The notes: generated from the letters alone by a model not told the origin. DNA of 64,000 nt from JANXMY01 sp965246745 (GCA_965246745.1 OZ251980.1:2976001-3040000), one strand, 5' to 3'; positions 32,311 to 41,226 are shown, numbered from the stretch's first letter. Made by a program: numbers and translations.

Positions 32311-32993
32311 AAGACGGCCAGCGCGGCGGCGTCTTCAGGGGTTGCGAGACGCCGCAGGGGGGTCAAGCCGGCGACCCGCGCTTTGACTTCTTCGGGGAGG
32401 CTTTGGGAGTAGTCGGTGAGGGTCATGCCCGGCGACACCAAGTTGACGGTGATGCCGTGCGGCCCGAGGTCGCGGGCGAGCGTCCGGGTCAGGCCGATCA
32501 ATGCGCTTTTCGCCGTGGCATGAACAATGTACTCGGCGGCAGGGCGCTGAATCAGCGTTGCCGCGAAGACGATGATGCGCCCAGAGCGCTGCGCCTGCAT
32601 CACCGGCACGACCGCTTTGGTGGCGTTGATCGTGGTGCCGACCACCCCGGCGAACTCGATTTGAAAGTCGTCCCACGTCGCCGCCGCAAAGTCTCGGTCG
32701 GCGGCAAACGACGATGCGTTGTTGACCAGAATATCAATGCGCCCGAAATGCGACAGCGCATCGGCGATCATCGCTTCGGTCGCCAAAGGGTCGGTCAAAT
32801 CGCAGCCGAGCGCGAGGCCGCCGATCTCCGCCGCCAGCGACTCGGCGGCGCGGCGGCTGGTATGATAATGGACCACGACTTTCGCCCCCTCGGCGGCAAA
32901 CCGCCGGGCGATGGCCGAGCCGATGCCGCGTCCCGCGCCGGTGACGACGGCGATTTTGTTTTCAAGCAGCATAGTCGCTTCGGTTCCATGCAA
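32238..32993 (-). CDS. Short-chain dehydrogenase/reductase with altered catalytic residues
   Basis: A 251-residue Rossmann-fold SDR. The cofactor motif is AVVTGAGRGIGSAIA (about 15-29) and NNASS follows. The usual catalytic Ser region is VFAATLIQR and the YxxxK motif reads HATAK, so Tyr is replaced by His and the Ser by Ala/Thr. The C-terminal VNLVSPGMT and FVTGANLAPDGG are normal. The ATG at 32993 lies 4 nt behind the ispH stop; a second ATG at 32972 is equally possible. Substrate unknown; a non-classical mechanism or a binding role is possible. Confidence 0.85.
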   Translation of the reverse strand: MHGTEATMLLENKIAVVTGAGRGIGSAIARRFAAEGAKVVVHYHTSRRAAESLAAEIGGLALGCDLTDPLATEAMIADALSHFGRIDILVNNASSFAADRDFAAATWDDFQIEFAGVVGTTINATKAVVPVMQAQRSGRIIVFAATLIQRPAAEYIVHATAKSALIGLTRTLARDLGPHGITVNLVSPGMTLTDYSQSLPEEVKARVAGLTPLRRLATPEDAAALAVFYASPLADFVTGANLAPDGGLAIL

Positions 32994-32997
32994 TTGA

Positions 32998-33942
32998 CTA
33001 CCCCGCCCGCGCCATTTTCAGCAGCTTCATTTCGCGCGGGGGCGTGAACGCCATGTCTTCCTCGCGGACGGTGACCGACTCGATCTCGGCGACGCCGCGC
33101 CCGCGCAGGGCGTCGAGAACGCCCTGCACCCGGTCTTCGGGGGCCGACGCGCCGCTGGTGATGCCCACGGTGTGCGCCCCGGCCAGCATGTCGTCGGTGA
33201 TGTCTTCGCGGCCGCCGATCAAAAAGGCCCGTGCGCCGAGCGCTTCGGCGACTTTTCGCAGCGACTTGGTATTCGACGAAGTCGCCGAGCCGATCACCAG
33301 CACCACATCGCTGCGGGGCGCAATCACTTTGATTGCATCCTGCCGGTTCTGGGTGGCGTAGCAGATGTCGCCTGCCGGCGGGTCCTCGAGGCGCGGAAAG
33401 CGGGCGCGGAGGGCGGCGACAATCTGGGCGGTTTCGTCAATCGAAAGCGTCGTCTGGGTCAGATAAATCAGCCGGGCTTCCGGCGGCTCGGCCAGCATCG
33501 CCACATCGGCCAGCTCGCAGACCAGGTGCAGGCGGCCCGGCGCTTCGCCGAGCGTCCCTTCGGTTTCCACATGGCCTTTGTGGCCGATATAGAAAATCCC
33601 GTAGCCGCGCTTCAGGAATTTATGCACTTCCAGGTGGATTTTGGTGACCAGGGGGCAGGTGGCGTCAATCACCCGAAGCTGCCGGGCGGCGGCTTCGGCG
33701 CGAACCGCCGGCGCGACCCCGTGAGCCGAGAAAATCAAGACGCTGCCGTCGGGCACGTCCGCCAGATCATCGGTGAACACGGCCCCGAGCCGGCGCAGGC
33801 GCTCGACCACATGCTCGTTGTGGACAATCTCGTGGCGGACATACACCGGAGCGCCGAAGATGTCCAGCGCTTCTTCAACCACATCAATCGCCCGGTCCAC
33901 GCCCGCGCAGAAGCCGCGCGGGGATGCAAGCAGCGCTTTCAT
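32998..33942 (-). CDS. ispH: 4-hydroxy-3-methylbut-2-enyl diphosphate reductase
   Basis: A 314-residue [4Fe-4S] enzyme making IPP and DMAPP in the last step of the MEP isoprenoid pathway. Cluster cysteines are in SPRGFCAGVDRAI (Cys12), DATCPLVTK (about 95) and GDICYATQNRQ (about 194). The substrate-binding SGASAPEDRVQ is present. Followed by the SDR gene. Divergent from the zinc-ribbon gene at 34007, with both promoters in 64 nt. Confidence 0.95.
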   Translation of the reverse strand: MKALLASPRGFCAGVDRAIDVVEEALDIFGAPVYVRHEIVHNEHVVERLRRLGAVFTDDLADVPDGSVLIFSAHGVAPAVRAEAAARQLRVIDATCPLVTKIHLEVHKFLKRGYGIFYIGHKGHVETEGTLGEAPGRLHLVCELADVAMLAEPPEARLIYLTQTTLSIDETAQIVAALRARFPRLEDPPAGDICYATQNRQDAIKVIAPRSDVVLVIGSATSSNTKSLRKVAEALGARAFLIGGREDITDDMLAGAHTVGITSGASAPEDRVQGVLDALRGRGVAEIESVTVREEDMAFTPPREMKLLKMARAG

Positions 33943-34006
33943 TGGGTATAATCCCCCTGTTCTTCCATGAGTTTAGTATACCCGAAACGGCGCTGAGGAC
34001 TGCTTA

Positions 34007-34942
34007 ATGAAACGCTGCCCCGAGTGCAGACGCACTTTCAACGATGAATCGCTGCGGTTCTGCTTGTATGACGGCAAGCCGCTGCAAGACGACGCGCCGG
34101 CTGCGCCGAGCTATGCTCCGCCGCCCCCGGCCCCGCCGCCCTACGCCCCGCCGCCGTCGGCGTCGGCTTACCCGGCACCGCCGCCGAGCTACGCTCCGCC
34201 GCAGTATCCCCCGCCGCAGTACCCCCCGCCGGGATACGGCACACCCGGTTACGGCACGCCGCCTTACGGCACGCCGCCGAAAAAGTCGGGCTGGAAACTC
34301 GCGGGCGGAATTGCCGCCGCCGTCATTGTCGGAAACTTTGTGCGCCATGCGGTGCAGGCCCCGAAGCCCGCCCCGAACCCGCCGGGGGCGGGAAGTCCGG
34401 CCGGCAGCGCCCCAGCCGGCCCGTCGCCGGACAGCAGGCCGGCCGGCGGCGACAGCCCGTCGCGGGATACCCCGCCTTCCGACGCCCCTCCGCCAAGCGC
34501 CCAGCCGTCCGAGGCTCCCACGCCGAGCGCCGCGCCGCCGTCGGACAGCGAGCTGCGCGACAGCGTGATTTCCGCCGTCCGTCGTGCCGATGACGCTGAA
34601 ATCGAAGCCTTCCGCCAGGCCGACCCCGCGCCGCTCTACGGCGTGTATTCCGGCGCGGCCTTGCAAAAGCAGATCAAAGTGCTCGAGCTTCTGAAAAAAA
34701 CCAATTTGGTGGTGGAAACCCGCTTGAAAAGCCAGGAATTCGGCGCGGTGCATGTCGCTTCCGACCGTTCCGACGCCCAGGTAGACGTGAAAGAAGATTG
34801 GAGCATGACATTTTATTCTCCCATCACGCACAAGTCGCTGCGGAAGCCGTCCAATCTTTTCGTTCAAACGCTGACCCTTGTGCACGGCGACAAGGGCTGG
34901 ACGGTGGACGACTCGGTAGACAATTCACCCGATAAGAATTAA
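34007..34942 (+). CDS. Zinc-ribbon, Pro-rich single-pass membrane protein
   Basis: A 311-residue protein built from an N-terminal zinc ribbon (CPECRRTF...FCLYDGK, residues 4-24), a long Pro/Tyr-rich stretch with GYGTP repeats (about 35-90), one membrane segment (LAGGIAAAVIVGNFV), a Pro/Ser-rich linker and a folded C-terminal domain. That domain (RRADDAEIEAFRQADPAPLYGVYSG to WTVDDSVDNS) looks like an IMS/NTF2-like fold. The enzymatic role is unknown. The next zinc-ribbon gene, at 35037, may be functionally related. Confidence 0.7.
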   Translation: MKRCPECRRTFNDESLRFCLYDGKPLQDDAPAAPSYAPPPPAPPPYAPPPSASAYPAPPPSYAPPQYPPPQYPPPGYGTPGYGTPPYGTPPKKSGWKLAGGIAAAVIVGNFVRHAVQAPKPAPNPPGAGSPAGSAPAGPSPDSRPAGGDSPSRDTPPSDAPPPSAQPSEAPTPSAAPPSDSELRDSVISAVRRADDAEIEAFRQADPAPLYGVYSGAALQKQIKVLELLKKTNLVVETRLKSQEFGAVHVASDRSDAQVDVKEDWSMTFYSPITHKSLRKPSNLFVQTLTLVHGDKGWTVDDSVDNSPDKN

Positions 34943-34968
34943 CCGACCAAAAATCAGCCCCCGGCGCG

Positions 34969-34994
34969 AAGGCTCCGCCCGCCGGAGGCTTTTA
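34969..34994 (+). terminator. Probable terminator
   Basis: An 8-bp stem with one mismatch (AGGCTCCG/CGGAGGCT) around a short loop, followed by TTTT, between the two zinc-ribbon genes. Confidence 0.5.
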
Positions 34995-35036
34995 TGCCCT
35001 TGACCCGCCCGCTGAGCTTGCAGGAGACACGCCCCC

Positions 35037-36569
35037 ATGCACTGCCCGAACTGCGCCTTCGACAACCCGCCCGGCACCCGCTACTGCGGCCGCTGCGGCC
35101 TGGTGCTTGCCGCCGCGCAAACCCCGCCCGCCGCCCCGCCGCCGGGCCAGGCCCAAACCGGGCCGACCTGCGTGCTGGTGTGCGTGTCCGGCCCCGACCA
35201 GGGCAAGCAGATCGTTGTCGGCGGACAGCCGGTGCTGCTGGGAACCGCCGCAGAGTGCGCGGTGGTCAGCACAGACCCGGAAGCGGCCCCGGAAGCCGCC
35301 GAAGTGGCTTTTCAGGACGGGCGCTTTTACTTCCGCACCCGCAGCGACCGGCCGCTGTCGGTCAGCGGCCAGCCTCTCAGCGAAGGCATCCTGCCCCCCG
35401 GTGCGCCGCTTCTCATCGGGTCTTCCTGGTGGCAGGCCACGCCCCCGAGCTTTGGACAGTACGGAGCGCCTTACGGCGGGTATGTGCCGCCGAATGCCGC
35501 CCATGCGCCCCGCACCGGCTGGATGCAAGGGCTGAACCAGCGGGTCGGGGCCGTCACCGGGGTCGGGCCGGTGGAAGGGCTGAACGTCAAAGAACTGTTT
35601 TCGGAAGTGTTCCACAAGCACAACGACGAAGATGTGGAAGAGTACTTTATGACCGGAACGCGGTCTACAACCCCGCCGATTGAGTCGGTGGCGGCGGTCT
35701 GGCCGAAGCCCTGGGTCTTTTTTCGAATCTTCGCCTTGTCGCTTTTGGTGTTTGTGGGCTTCTCGGTCGGCGTTCAGCACTTCCATAACCTCAACTGCGT
35801 GCCGGGCCTGATTGTCATCGGGTCGTTTGCCATTCCGCTGACGATTGTGGTGCTGTATTTTGAGATGAATGTCCCGCACAACGTTTCGTTTTACCAGGTC
35901 TTTCGGGCCATTCTGGTCGGCGGCATTTTGTCGCTGATAGTGACGCTGTTTTGGGACGGCGTCATTGAAGGCTCGCTTCGGCTGCCGCTGCCGGGGATTA
36001 TCGAGGAAATCGGCAAAGCGTCGGTGCTGTTTTTGTTTGTGCGGAACACCAATTACCGCTGGACTTTGAACGGCCTGCTGCTTGGGGGGGCGATTGGGGC
36101 GGGGTTTGCGGGTTTTGAGTCGGCGGGGTACGCGCTTCAAGCCCTGCTCGGCGGCAGCGGGGATGCGCTCGGGGCCGTGCAGCAGAGCATCATCATGCGC
36201 GGCGTGCTGTCTCCCGGCGGCCATGTGGCGTGGGCGGCGCTGGAAGGGGCGGCCTTGTGGAAAGTGAAAGGCGACCGGCCGTTCACCTGGGCGATGGTGC
36301 AGGACATCCGCTTTTTGCGGGTGCTCGGCCTGTCTATGGTTCTGCACACGGTCTGGGACATTCAGCTTTTCATCCCAGTGCCGGAGATTATCTTTTTTCC
36401 GCTGCTCGGCGTGCTGAGCATTGTCGCGTGGCTTGCCATTACCAGCTTTATTCAGGACGGCCTCAAGCAGGTGCAGACGGCGCAGGGGGAGCGGGAAGCG
36501 GCGCGGGAGCGTGCGCCGGCGACAGGAGCGCAGGCGCTCGGCATTGCGGCGACAGGAGCCACGGATTGA
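35037..36569 (+). CDS. PrsW-like membrane protease with zinc ribbon and FHA-like domain
   Basis: A 510-residue protein. The zinc ribbon is CPNCAFDNPPG...CGRCG (3-20), then an FHA-like beta-domain (about 40-125, CVLVCVSGPDQGKQIVVGG and PVLLGT), then eight or so membrane helices. PrsW landmarks: IIEEIGKA (Glu-Glu), GFAGFESAGYA, and His in GGHVAWAALEGA and VLHTVWD. PrsW of Bacillus cuts an anti-sigma factor in response to stress, so a signalling protease is inferred. Ribosome binding site CAGGAGAC. Its last codons and the TGA come from a family 2 palindrome. Confidence 0.85.
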   Translation: MHCPNCAFDNPPGTRYCGRCGLVLAAAQTPPAAPPPGQAQTGPTCVLVCVSGPDQGKQIVVGGQPVLLGTAAECAVVSTDPEAAPEAAEVAFQDGRFYFRTRSDRPLSVSGQPLSEGILPPGAPLLIGSSWWQATPPSFGQYGAPYGGYVPPNAAHAPRTGWMQGLNQRVGAVTGVGPVEGLNVKELFSEVFHKHNDEDVEEYFMTGTRSTTPPIESVAAVWPKPWVFFRIFALSLLVFVGFSVGVQHFHNLNCVPGLIVIGSFAIPLTIVVLYFEMNVPHNVSFYQVFRAILVGGILSLIVTLFWDGVIEGSLRLPLPGIIEEIGKASVLFLFVRNTNYRWTLNGLLLGGAIGAGFAGFESAGYALQALLGGSGDALGAVQQSIIMRGVLSPGGHVAWAALEGAALWKVKGDRPFTWAMVQDIRFLRVLGLSMVLHTVWDIQLFIPVPEIIFFPLLGVLSIVAWLAITSFIQDGLKQVQTAQGEREAARERAPATGAQALGIAATGATD

Positions 36570-36698
36570 AATCCGAGGCTGGAACAAACCAGTGTCGAAG
36601 CGACACGGGACTGTTGCGCGGGTGCTCTTTTTTTGCATGATTATTCTTGCGTCGCCGCGACACTGGTTTGTTCCAGCCTCGGATTTCAATCCGTGGCT
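36557..36698. repeat. Palindromic element, family 2 (41-bp arms)
   Basis: Inverted arms at 36557-36597 and 36658-36698 begin AGCCACGGATTGAAATCCGA. The inner 60 nt still contain GCGGCGACGCAAGAATAA on the minus strand, one unit of the sequence repeated three times in the 28170 element. The left arm supplies the PrsW stop codon (GGATTGA). Confidence 0.88.
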
Positions 36699-36710
36699 AA
36701 TCTGCCGAGT

Positions 36711-37601
36711 TTAGCGCACCAGGCCGCGCCCGCGCAGGGACTTCAGCACCACATCCTCAAACGGCACCGACGTTGACGCTTGAACGTAGTCTAAACTGAA
36801 CTTGGCGGCCATCTGCGCGAGGCCGCCGCAGAACTCCTGCACCCGCGCTTCGTACTGAGCCAGTAATTGAGGCGAAATGCTGACTTCCCGGACCGCGCCG
36901 GTTTCGGCGTCCACGAGGCGCAGATCGCCCGTGACTGTCGGATGCAGCTCTTCCTCGTCGAGAATATGCACCAGGACAACTTGAAAGCGCCGGGACAGCA
37001 GGGCGCGGATGCCCTGCACATGAGTCTCGTCGAAAAAGTCCGACAAAACCACGGCAATCCCGACATTCTTGGCCTGCGCGGCGTACTGCGTCAGCGCTGC
37101 GCCGAACTTCGTGCCGCCGCCGACCGGCAGCTTGGTTTCCAGAAACTGAAAAAACGGAAAGACGCCCGGCTTGCCCCGCAGCGGCGGCATCCGCTCGCCG
37201 AGCTGAGCGCCGAATGAGGTGAGGAGCACGCGGTCGTACTCGGACAGCGCGACATAGCCGAGCGCGGCGGCGATCCGCCGGGCGTAGTCGGCTTTGGTGA
37301 GCGGCGACCCGAAGTTCATGCTTTCGCTGGTGTCCACCAGCAAGTGAATAGAAAGGTCTTCTTCTTCCACAAACAGCTTCAAAAACAGCTTTTCGAGCCG
37401 TCCGTAGGCTTTCCAATCTACATACCGCAGGTCGTCGCCGAGGGCATACTCGCGGAAGTCGGCGAACTCCACCGACGACCCGCGCCTCAGCGACCGCCGC
37501 TCGCCTTTGGACTGGCCGGCAAAAATGCGCTTGGAAAGCACGCTGAGCGCTTCCAGTTTTTTGAGGAACTGCGGATCAAGCAGGGTTTGGGTAGTGGGCA
37601 T
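36711..37601 (-). CDS. DUF58 domain protein
   Basis: A 296-residue DUF58/von Willebrand-A-like protein. Landmarks are SSVEFADFREYALGDDLRYVDWKAYGRLEKL (about 42-72) and IHLLVDTSESMNFG (about 84-97), a MIDAS-like metal site. These are usually encoded with MoxR ATPases that assemble or activate membrane complexes, but none is adjacent. Start is ATG at 37601; upstream codons lie in the following palindrome. Confidence 0.88.
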   Translation of the reverse strand: MPTTQTLLDPQFLKKLEALSVLSKRIFAGQSKGERRSLRRGSSVEFADFREYALGDDLRYVDWKAYGRLEKLFLKLFVEEEDLSIHLLVDTSESMNFGSPLTKADYARRIAAALGYVALSEYDRVLLTSFGAQLGERMPPLRGKPGVFPFFQFLETKLPVGGGTKFGAALTQYAAQAKNVGIAVVLSDFFDETHVQGIRALLSRRFQVVLVHILDEEELHPTVTGDLRLVDAETGAVREVSISPQLLAQYEARVQEFCGGLAQMAAKFSLDYVQASTSVPFEDVVLKSLRGRGLVR

Positions 37602-37619
37602 AATCACAGCTAACCAAAA

Positions 37620-37744
37620 GCGAGGAAGTAAACTTCGCTCGCTGCTAAAGTCGTCCTTCGGACGAAGGAACAAGAAACCGGTACGTCAGCTAATCTTTCG
37701 TCCGAAGGACGACCCTAATTAGCGAGTGAAGTTTACTTCCTCGC
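37620..37744. repeat. Palindromic element, GCGAGGAA/CCTTCGGACG family
   Basis: Inverted arms GCGAGGAAGTAAACTTCGCT (from 37620) and its complement (to 37744), with inner palindromic segments CGTCCTTCGGACGAA (37652 region and 37696 region, inverted). Same core as the elements at 47906 and 52966. Confidence 0.82.
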
Positions 37745-37761
37745 ACTTTTCCTGCGAAGCC

Positions 37762-38880
37762 CTACACCGGCAGATACGTTGTCAGCAGCACGGCGTCTTT
37801 TGCGCCTGCCGAGAGCGTGTACTCGCCCATCGCGGCGGGAAAGATGTACGAGCGGCCCTGCCGGAGCGTCACGCCGCCGCTTTCCGCTTCGCCTGCATGG
37901 ACAAACACATGCTGAAATCCGTCGGCGAGACTTTGCGTGAGCGCGGCCTGGGCCGAGACCGTCACCCGATTGGTGTGGAAATGCGCGGTGCGGAACAGCG
38001 ATTCGGTTGTTGCGCCGCCGGCCTCGGCGACCACTTCCGGCTTGCGGAGATGCTGCCCGATTTGATTGTGCGCGGGGTCTTGGTTGATTGTCGCCAGGTA
38101 ATCTTTGACATGGGTGGGCCGCAGCGTGCCGTCGTCCAAAATCTTGCCTTTGTCGAAGCCGCGCATCGAGCACTGGTCATCGGGCACATCCACCTGCACT
38201 TCGTACACTAGATTGCCGTCGGGAAAGCGCGTGCTGTCGTCTTCCCACGAGTGATGGATGCCGCCGGCGGTCAAATCAATCACATCGTCGGTGCCGGCGA
38301 CCACGGTATTGACATACGCAAACGGGTCCAGCGCTTTGATCCGCTCGGACGCCTGCGCCCGCGCGTCGGCGACCGAAAACCGGCCCGACAGCACTTCGCG
38401 GCTTAATCGGCCCATTTCGTCGTCTATGGTGTGCAGCACCCGCGAGTACGCTTCAAAGTCCGTGCCGGCACGGAGGCCGAAGGTGTAAAGGCCCGGCGCA
38501 AGGTAAAACCAGGCTTCCGGCTTCGGCACCCAGTGGCCGAGCGTTTGGCCTTCGGGCAGATGCACCTGAAACGAATTGCCTTTGGCCTGTGTCAGCTTGA
38601 TCAAAAGCGACAAGTCCGGGCCGAACTTCTCCAAAACTTTCTGCCCGAGCACCCCCGCCGGGTCGCGTGCGATCAGCTCACGCAGCGCGGTTTCCTGGCC
38701 GTTTTTGGGGTCAATCAGCACGGACTCCCGCGCCAGCTCATACGACTGCCCGACTTTTTTATCTTTCCAGGCCGGGTCATCGGAAAGCCCCTTCAAATCC
38801 ACAATGTAGCGCCCGCCCCAGCTCGGCTGCTCAATCAGCGCATCTTGGACCTGCCAGGCCCTTTGTGTACCTTCCGCCAT
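37762..38880 (-). CDS. manA: Class I mannose-6-phosphate isomerase
   Basis: A 372-residue cupin metalloenzyme interconverting fructose-6-phosphate and mannose-6-phosphate, supplying mannose to polysaccharide synthesis. Zinc-site residues are visible in NSFQVHLPEGQTLGHW, PEAWFYL and GGIHHSWED. The N-terminal SWGGRYIVD is typical. The start ATG at 38880 overlaps the Uma2 stop (TGATG), so the two are coupled. A TTG directly upstream is not needed. Confidence 0.85.
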   Translation of the reverse strand: MAEGTQRAWQVQDALIEQPSWGGRYIVDLKGLSDDPAWKDKKVGQSYELARESVLIDPKNGQETALRELIARDPAGVLGQKVLEKFGPDLSLLIKLTQAKGNSFQVHLPEGQTLGHWVPKPEAWFYLAPGLYTFGLRAGTDFEAYSRVLHTIDDEMGRLSREVLSGRFSVADARAQASERIKALDPFAYVNTVVAGTDDVIDLTAGGIHHSWEDDSTRFPDGNLVYEVQVDVPDDQCSMRGFDKGKILDDGTLRPTHVKDYLATINQDPAHNQIGQHLRKPEVVAEAGGATTESLFRTAHFHTNRVTVSAQAALTQSLADGFQHVFVHAGEAESGGVTLRQGRSYIFPAAMGEYTLSAGAKDAVLLTTYLPV

Positions 38881-39506
38881 CAATTGTGTTCTCCTGCATC
38901 CAGTGTGCTGATCTCGATTATACCCGCTCTGTCCGCCGCAAACGTGACCCGGTCGTAGAGTTCCGGCAGCGGCAGGCGGCAGGACAGGGTTTGCAGTACG
39001 GCGTCCGCATTGAGGCCGTCCACTCGCGAGTACAGCCAGGTGTCGCCGGTCTGCCGAAGATACGTCTCGACTCGGGGCGTATTCTGCGAGACCAGCACAT
39101 ATTCCTGCAGCGATGCCAGCCGCTGATACAGCGCAAACTTCGCGCCACGGTCATACGCTTCCGTCGAGTCCGACAGCACTTCGAAAATCACCACCGGGTT
39201 CAAGAGGACATCAATTTTGCCATCCCAAAACTCCGGCTCTCCGCAGGCGACCGAAACATCGGGGTAGGTGTACAGCCCTGCCGCCGAGACCAAGACACGC
39301 ATATCGCTGGGATATGTCTCGCACGGCCTGCCTTTGAGGCGATTGCCGATCTCCCGAACGACATTGCCCACAATCAGGTTATGGGCGCGGCTGGCACCCG
39401 CCATCGCAAACATCTGGCCCGCGTAATACTCGCTTTTGTTTTCGGCCTGACGCTCAATCTCAAGATACTGCTCCGGCGTCAAGAACGGCTTTTGCAATGC
39501 AGACAT
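38880..39506 (-). CDS. Uma2 family PD-(D/E)xK protein (copy 4)
   Basis: A 208-residue Uma2 protein of the subgroup starting FLTPEQYLEIERQAENKSEY. Core residues are in TYPDVSVACGEPEF and NPVVIFEVLSDSTEAYDRG (Glu and Asp of the fold, Lys at AKFALYQRL). Ribosome binding site AAAGGAAC before the ATG at 39506. Coupled to manA downstream. Confidence 0.9.
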   Translation of the reverse strand: MSALQKPFLTPEQYLEIERQAENKSEYYAGQMFAMAGASRAHNLIVGNVVREIGNRLKGRPCETYPSDMRVLVSAAGLYTYPDVSVACGEPEFWDGKIDVLLNPVVIFEVLSDSTEAYDRGAKFALYQRLASLQEYVLVSQNTPRVETYLRQTGDTWLYSRVDGLNADAVLQTLSCRLPLPELYDRVTFAADRAGIIEISTLDAGEHN

Positions 39507-39537
39507 TTTGGGTTCCTTTGGGTTCTGCCGGACGGCT

Positions 39538-40095
39538 CTAGCCGCCGTCCGGCTCCTCGCCGTCTTCGTCCTGCCAGTCAATTTCGCCGCGCTGCCGCTC
39601 TGATAAGCCCAAGCCGTCGGCCCCGTCGCGGGTCAGCTTTGTCCCGCGCATCCTCGCTTCGGTAAAAACGCAGCAATGGAACTGCGACAATCGCAGGTCG
39701 GCCCCGGACAAGTCGGCCCGCACAAACAGCACTTGGGTATAAATCGAAGCCCGCAGGTCCGCGCCGGAAAGATCGGCCCGCGTGAAGTCTGCGTCCGTGA
39801 AGTCTGCGTCGGCGAAGTCCCACCAGCACAGCACCGACTCGGAAAAGTCCGTGTTTTTGAACGAGATATGGTGCAGGTAAGAGCGCCCGAAAAACGTGCG
39901 CGGCAGCGTCATATTTTCCATCCGCGCCAGGTCGCCGGGCTGTTCCCCGCCGATCCCGCTTTTATAAAACGAAACCCCGAGCGTTTCGTCATCGGCCTGG
40001 GGCAGACTAGGTGGAAGGGGCGGCAGATCGCCCTCTTCAATCAAGCCCCACTCTTGAAGCTCCCGGCAGCTTTCCTCGTAACTCAATCGCTCCAA
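39538..40095 (-). CDS. Pentapeptide-repeat protein
   Basis: A 185-residue protein whose middle (about 90-150) is a run of A(D/N)LxX repeats, for example FADADFTDADFTRADLSGADLRAS and VRADLSGADLR, forming a right-handed quadrilateral helix. The N- and C-terminal parts are unique. Start is TTG at 40095, with GTGGAG eight bases upstream as the ribosome binding site. Function unknown; some relatives mimic DNA and protect gyrase. Confidence 0.85.
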   Translation of the reverse strand: MERLSYEESCRELQEWGLIEEGDLPPLPPSLPQADDETLGVSFYKSGIGGEQPGDLARMENMTLPRTFFGRSYLHHISFKNTDFSESVLCWWDFADADFTDADFTRADLSGADLRASIYTQVLFVRADLSGADLRLSQFHCCVFTEARMRGTKLTRDGADGLGLSERQRGEIDWQDEDGEEPDGG

Positions 40096-40138
40096 TTTAA
40101 TTACTCCACAAGCAAGCGGGATCAGCCAAGCCTCTGCG

Positions 40139-40597
40139 TCAAATACGGCTGGCCTTCAAAGCCTCTAGTATTCGGACAGCAGCCTTCTCGAAAATCTCGA
40201 TTTCTTCCTCCGTCAAGTGGTCGGCGAAATACTTGCTGATGCTGTTCGCATAGACCGGCCAGGTGCGCCGCAGAGCCGCTGTGCCCTGCTCGGTCAAAAC
40301 TGCGAATGCACCCCGGCGATCTGCCGCGCACACTTCCCGCTTCAGCAACTGCTGCGCTTCCAGCCGGTCAACAAGCCGGGTGATACCGCTTCGGCTGAGC
40401 AAAGCTTCTTTGGCTAAGTCACTCAGCCGCAGGCGTTTGTCGGAAGTTTCGTAAAGAGTGAGAAGAACATCATATTCCAGGAGAGACAGGACCCCGGCAT
40501 CAGCCAAAGCCTCGTTGATGCGATCTGTCGCTTCGACATGAATGGTGAGGAGTGCACGCCAGACGCCGACCCTTTTTTTTGAAATCAAAACAGCCAC
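40139..40597 (-). CDS. MarR family transcriptional regulator
   Basis: About 152 residues from the GTG at 40597. The winged helix is visible: LSLLEYDVLLTLYETSDKRLRLSDLAKEALLSRSGITRLVDRLEAQQLL (about 35-85) and the wing CAADRRGAFAVLTEQG. Divergent from the membrane protein/SMR genes, which it probably controls. A TATAAT at 40609-40604 on the minus strand ends six bases before the GTG, suggesting a leaderless mRNA. Confidence 0.85.
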   Translation of the reverse strand: MAVLISKKRVGVWRALLTIHVEATDRINEALADAGVLSLLEYDVLLTLYETSDKRLRLSDLAKEALLSRSGITRLVDRLEAQQLLKREVCAADRRGAFAVLTEQGTAALRRTWPVYANSISKYFADHLTEEEIEIFEKAAVRILEALKASRI

Positions 40598-40655
40598 ATG
40601 AAAATTATACCAGAGATAGTTGATTTTGGAATTACTTTGAGGTAAACTCATTTTA

Positions 40656-40688
40656 TGATTGCGCGTGAAACTATATCGTTTGCAATCA
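40656..40688. promoter_or_regulatory. Inverted repeat between divergent MarR and transporter genes
   Basis: TGATTGC (40656-40662) and GCAATCA (40682-40688) are a perfect inverted repeat with 19 nt between, just upstream of the ATG at 40703. It is a candidate MarR operator. Confidence 0.5.
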
Positions 40689-40702
40689 AATGGGAGGGAA
40701 CG

Positions 40703-41191
40703 ATGGCAATTTTTCAAGCACCGATTTTTCGAGCTGTTTTCTGGGGCGGATTGAGCGCAGGCATACTCGATGCTGTAGACGCGATAGTCGCTTTCGGCAC
40801 TTTAGGCTTTAACCCGATCCAGATATACCAGTCCGTCGCCAGCGGCGTGTTGGGGGCTGCCGCCTTTAAGGGAGGACTGCCGACGGCCATGCTCGGGGTT
40901 GTTTTTCATTTTCTGATCGCGTTTACGGCGGCGGGGGTTTATTATGCGGCAAGCCGCCGATTGCCCGCACTGGTTCGTCAGCCCATCGGCTATGGTCTTG
41001 CCTTCGGCGTAGGCGTCTATGTGGTGATGAACTACATTGTGCTGCCTTTGTCGGCGGCCGCCCCATCGCCGTTTTCGGTCGGAATGTTTCTCAACGGCGT
41101 GATCGGTCACGCGTTGCTGGTCGGCCTGCCGATTGGACTTGCCACGCGCTTAGCCGGTCCCGCTACGCGCCTTGCTGGTCAGCCAGTGTGA
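40703..41191 (+). CDS. Polytopic membrane protein, four helices
   Basis: A 162-residue membrane protein with four hydrophobic segments (ILDAVDAIVAFGTLGFNPIQIYQ, GLPTAMLGVVFHFLIAFTAAGVYYAA, YGLAFGVGVYVVMNYIVLPL, GHALLVGLPIGLATRLA). No family recognised with certainty; it resembles membrane proteins of about 160 residues widespread in soil bacteria. Strong ribosome binding site GGGAGGGAACG. Next to an SMR exporter and a MarR regulator, so a role in export or membrane stress is plausible. Confidence 0.75.
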   Translation: MAIFQAPIFRAVFWGGLSAGILDAVDAIVAFGTLGFNPIQIYQSVASGVLGAAAFKGGLPTAMLGVVFHFLIAFTAAGVYYAASRRLPALVRQPIGYGLAFGVGVYVVMNYIVLPLSAAAPSPFSVGMFLNGVIGHALLVGLPIGLATRLAGPATRLAGQPV

Positions 41192-41226
41192 CTCATTGCT
41201 TGAGGCTGAGGCAGGGAGCAGATATC

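Noticed and set aside
41160..41226. Guanidine riboswitch before sugE
   Set aside because: The upstream region is mostly coding for the previous gene and has no ykkC-type conserved sequence that I can recognise.
41221..41226. GATATC as evidence against the EcoRV-type system
   Set aside because: One site is compatible with methylation protection; I did not make a full count so I draw no conclusion on avoidance.
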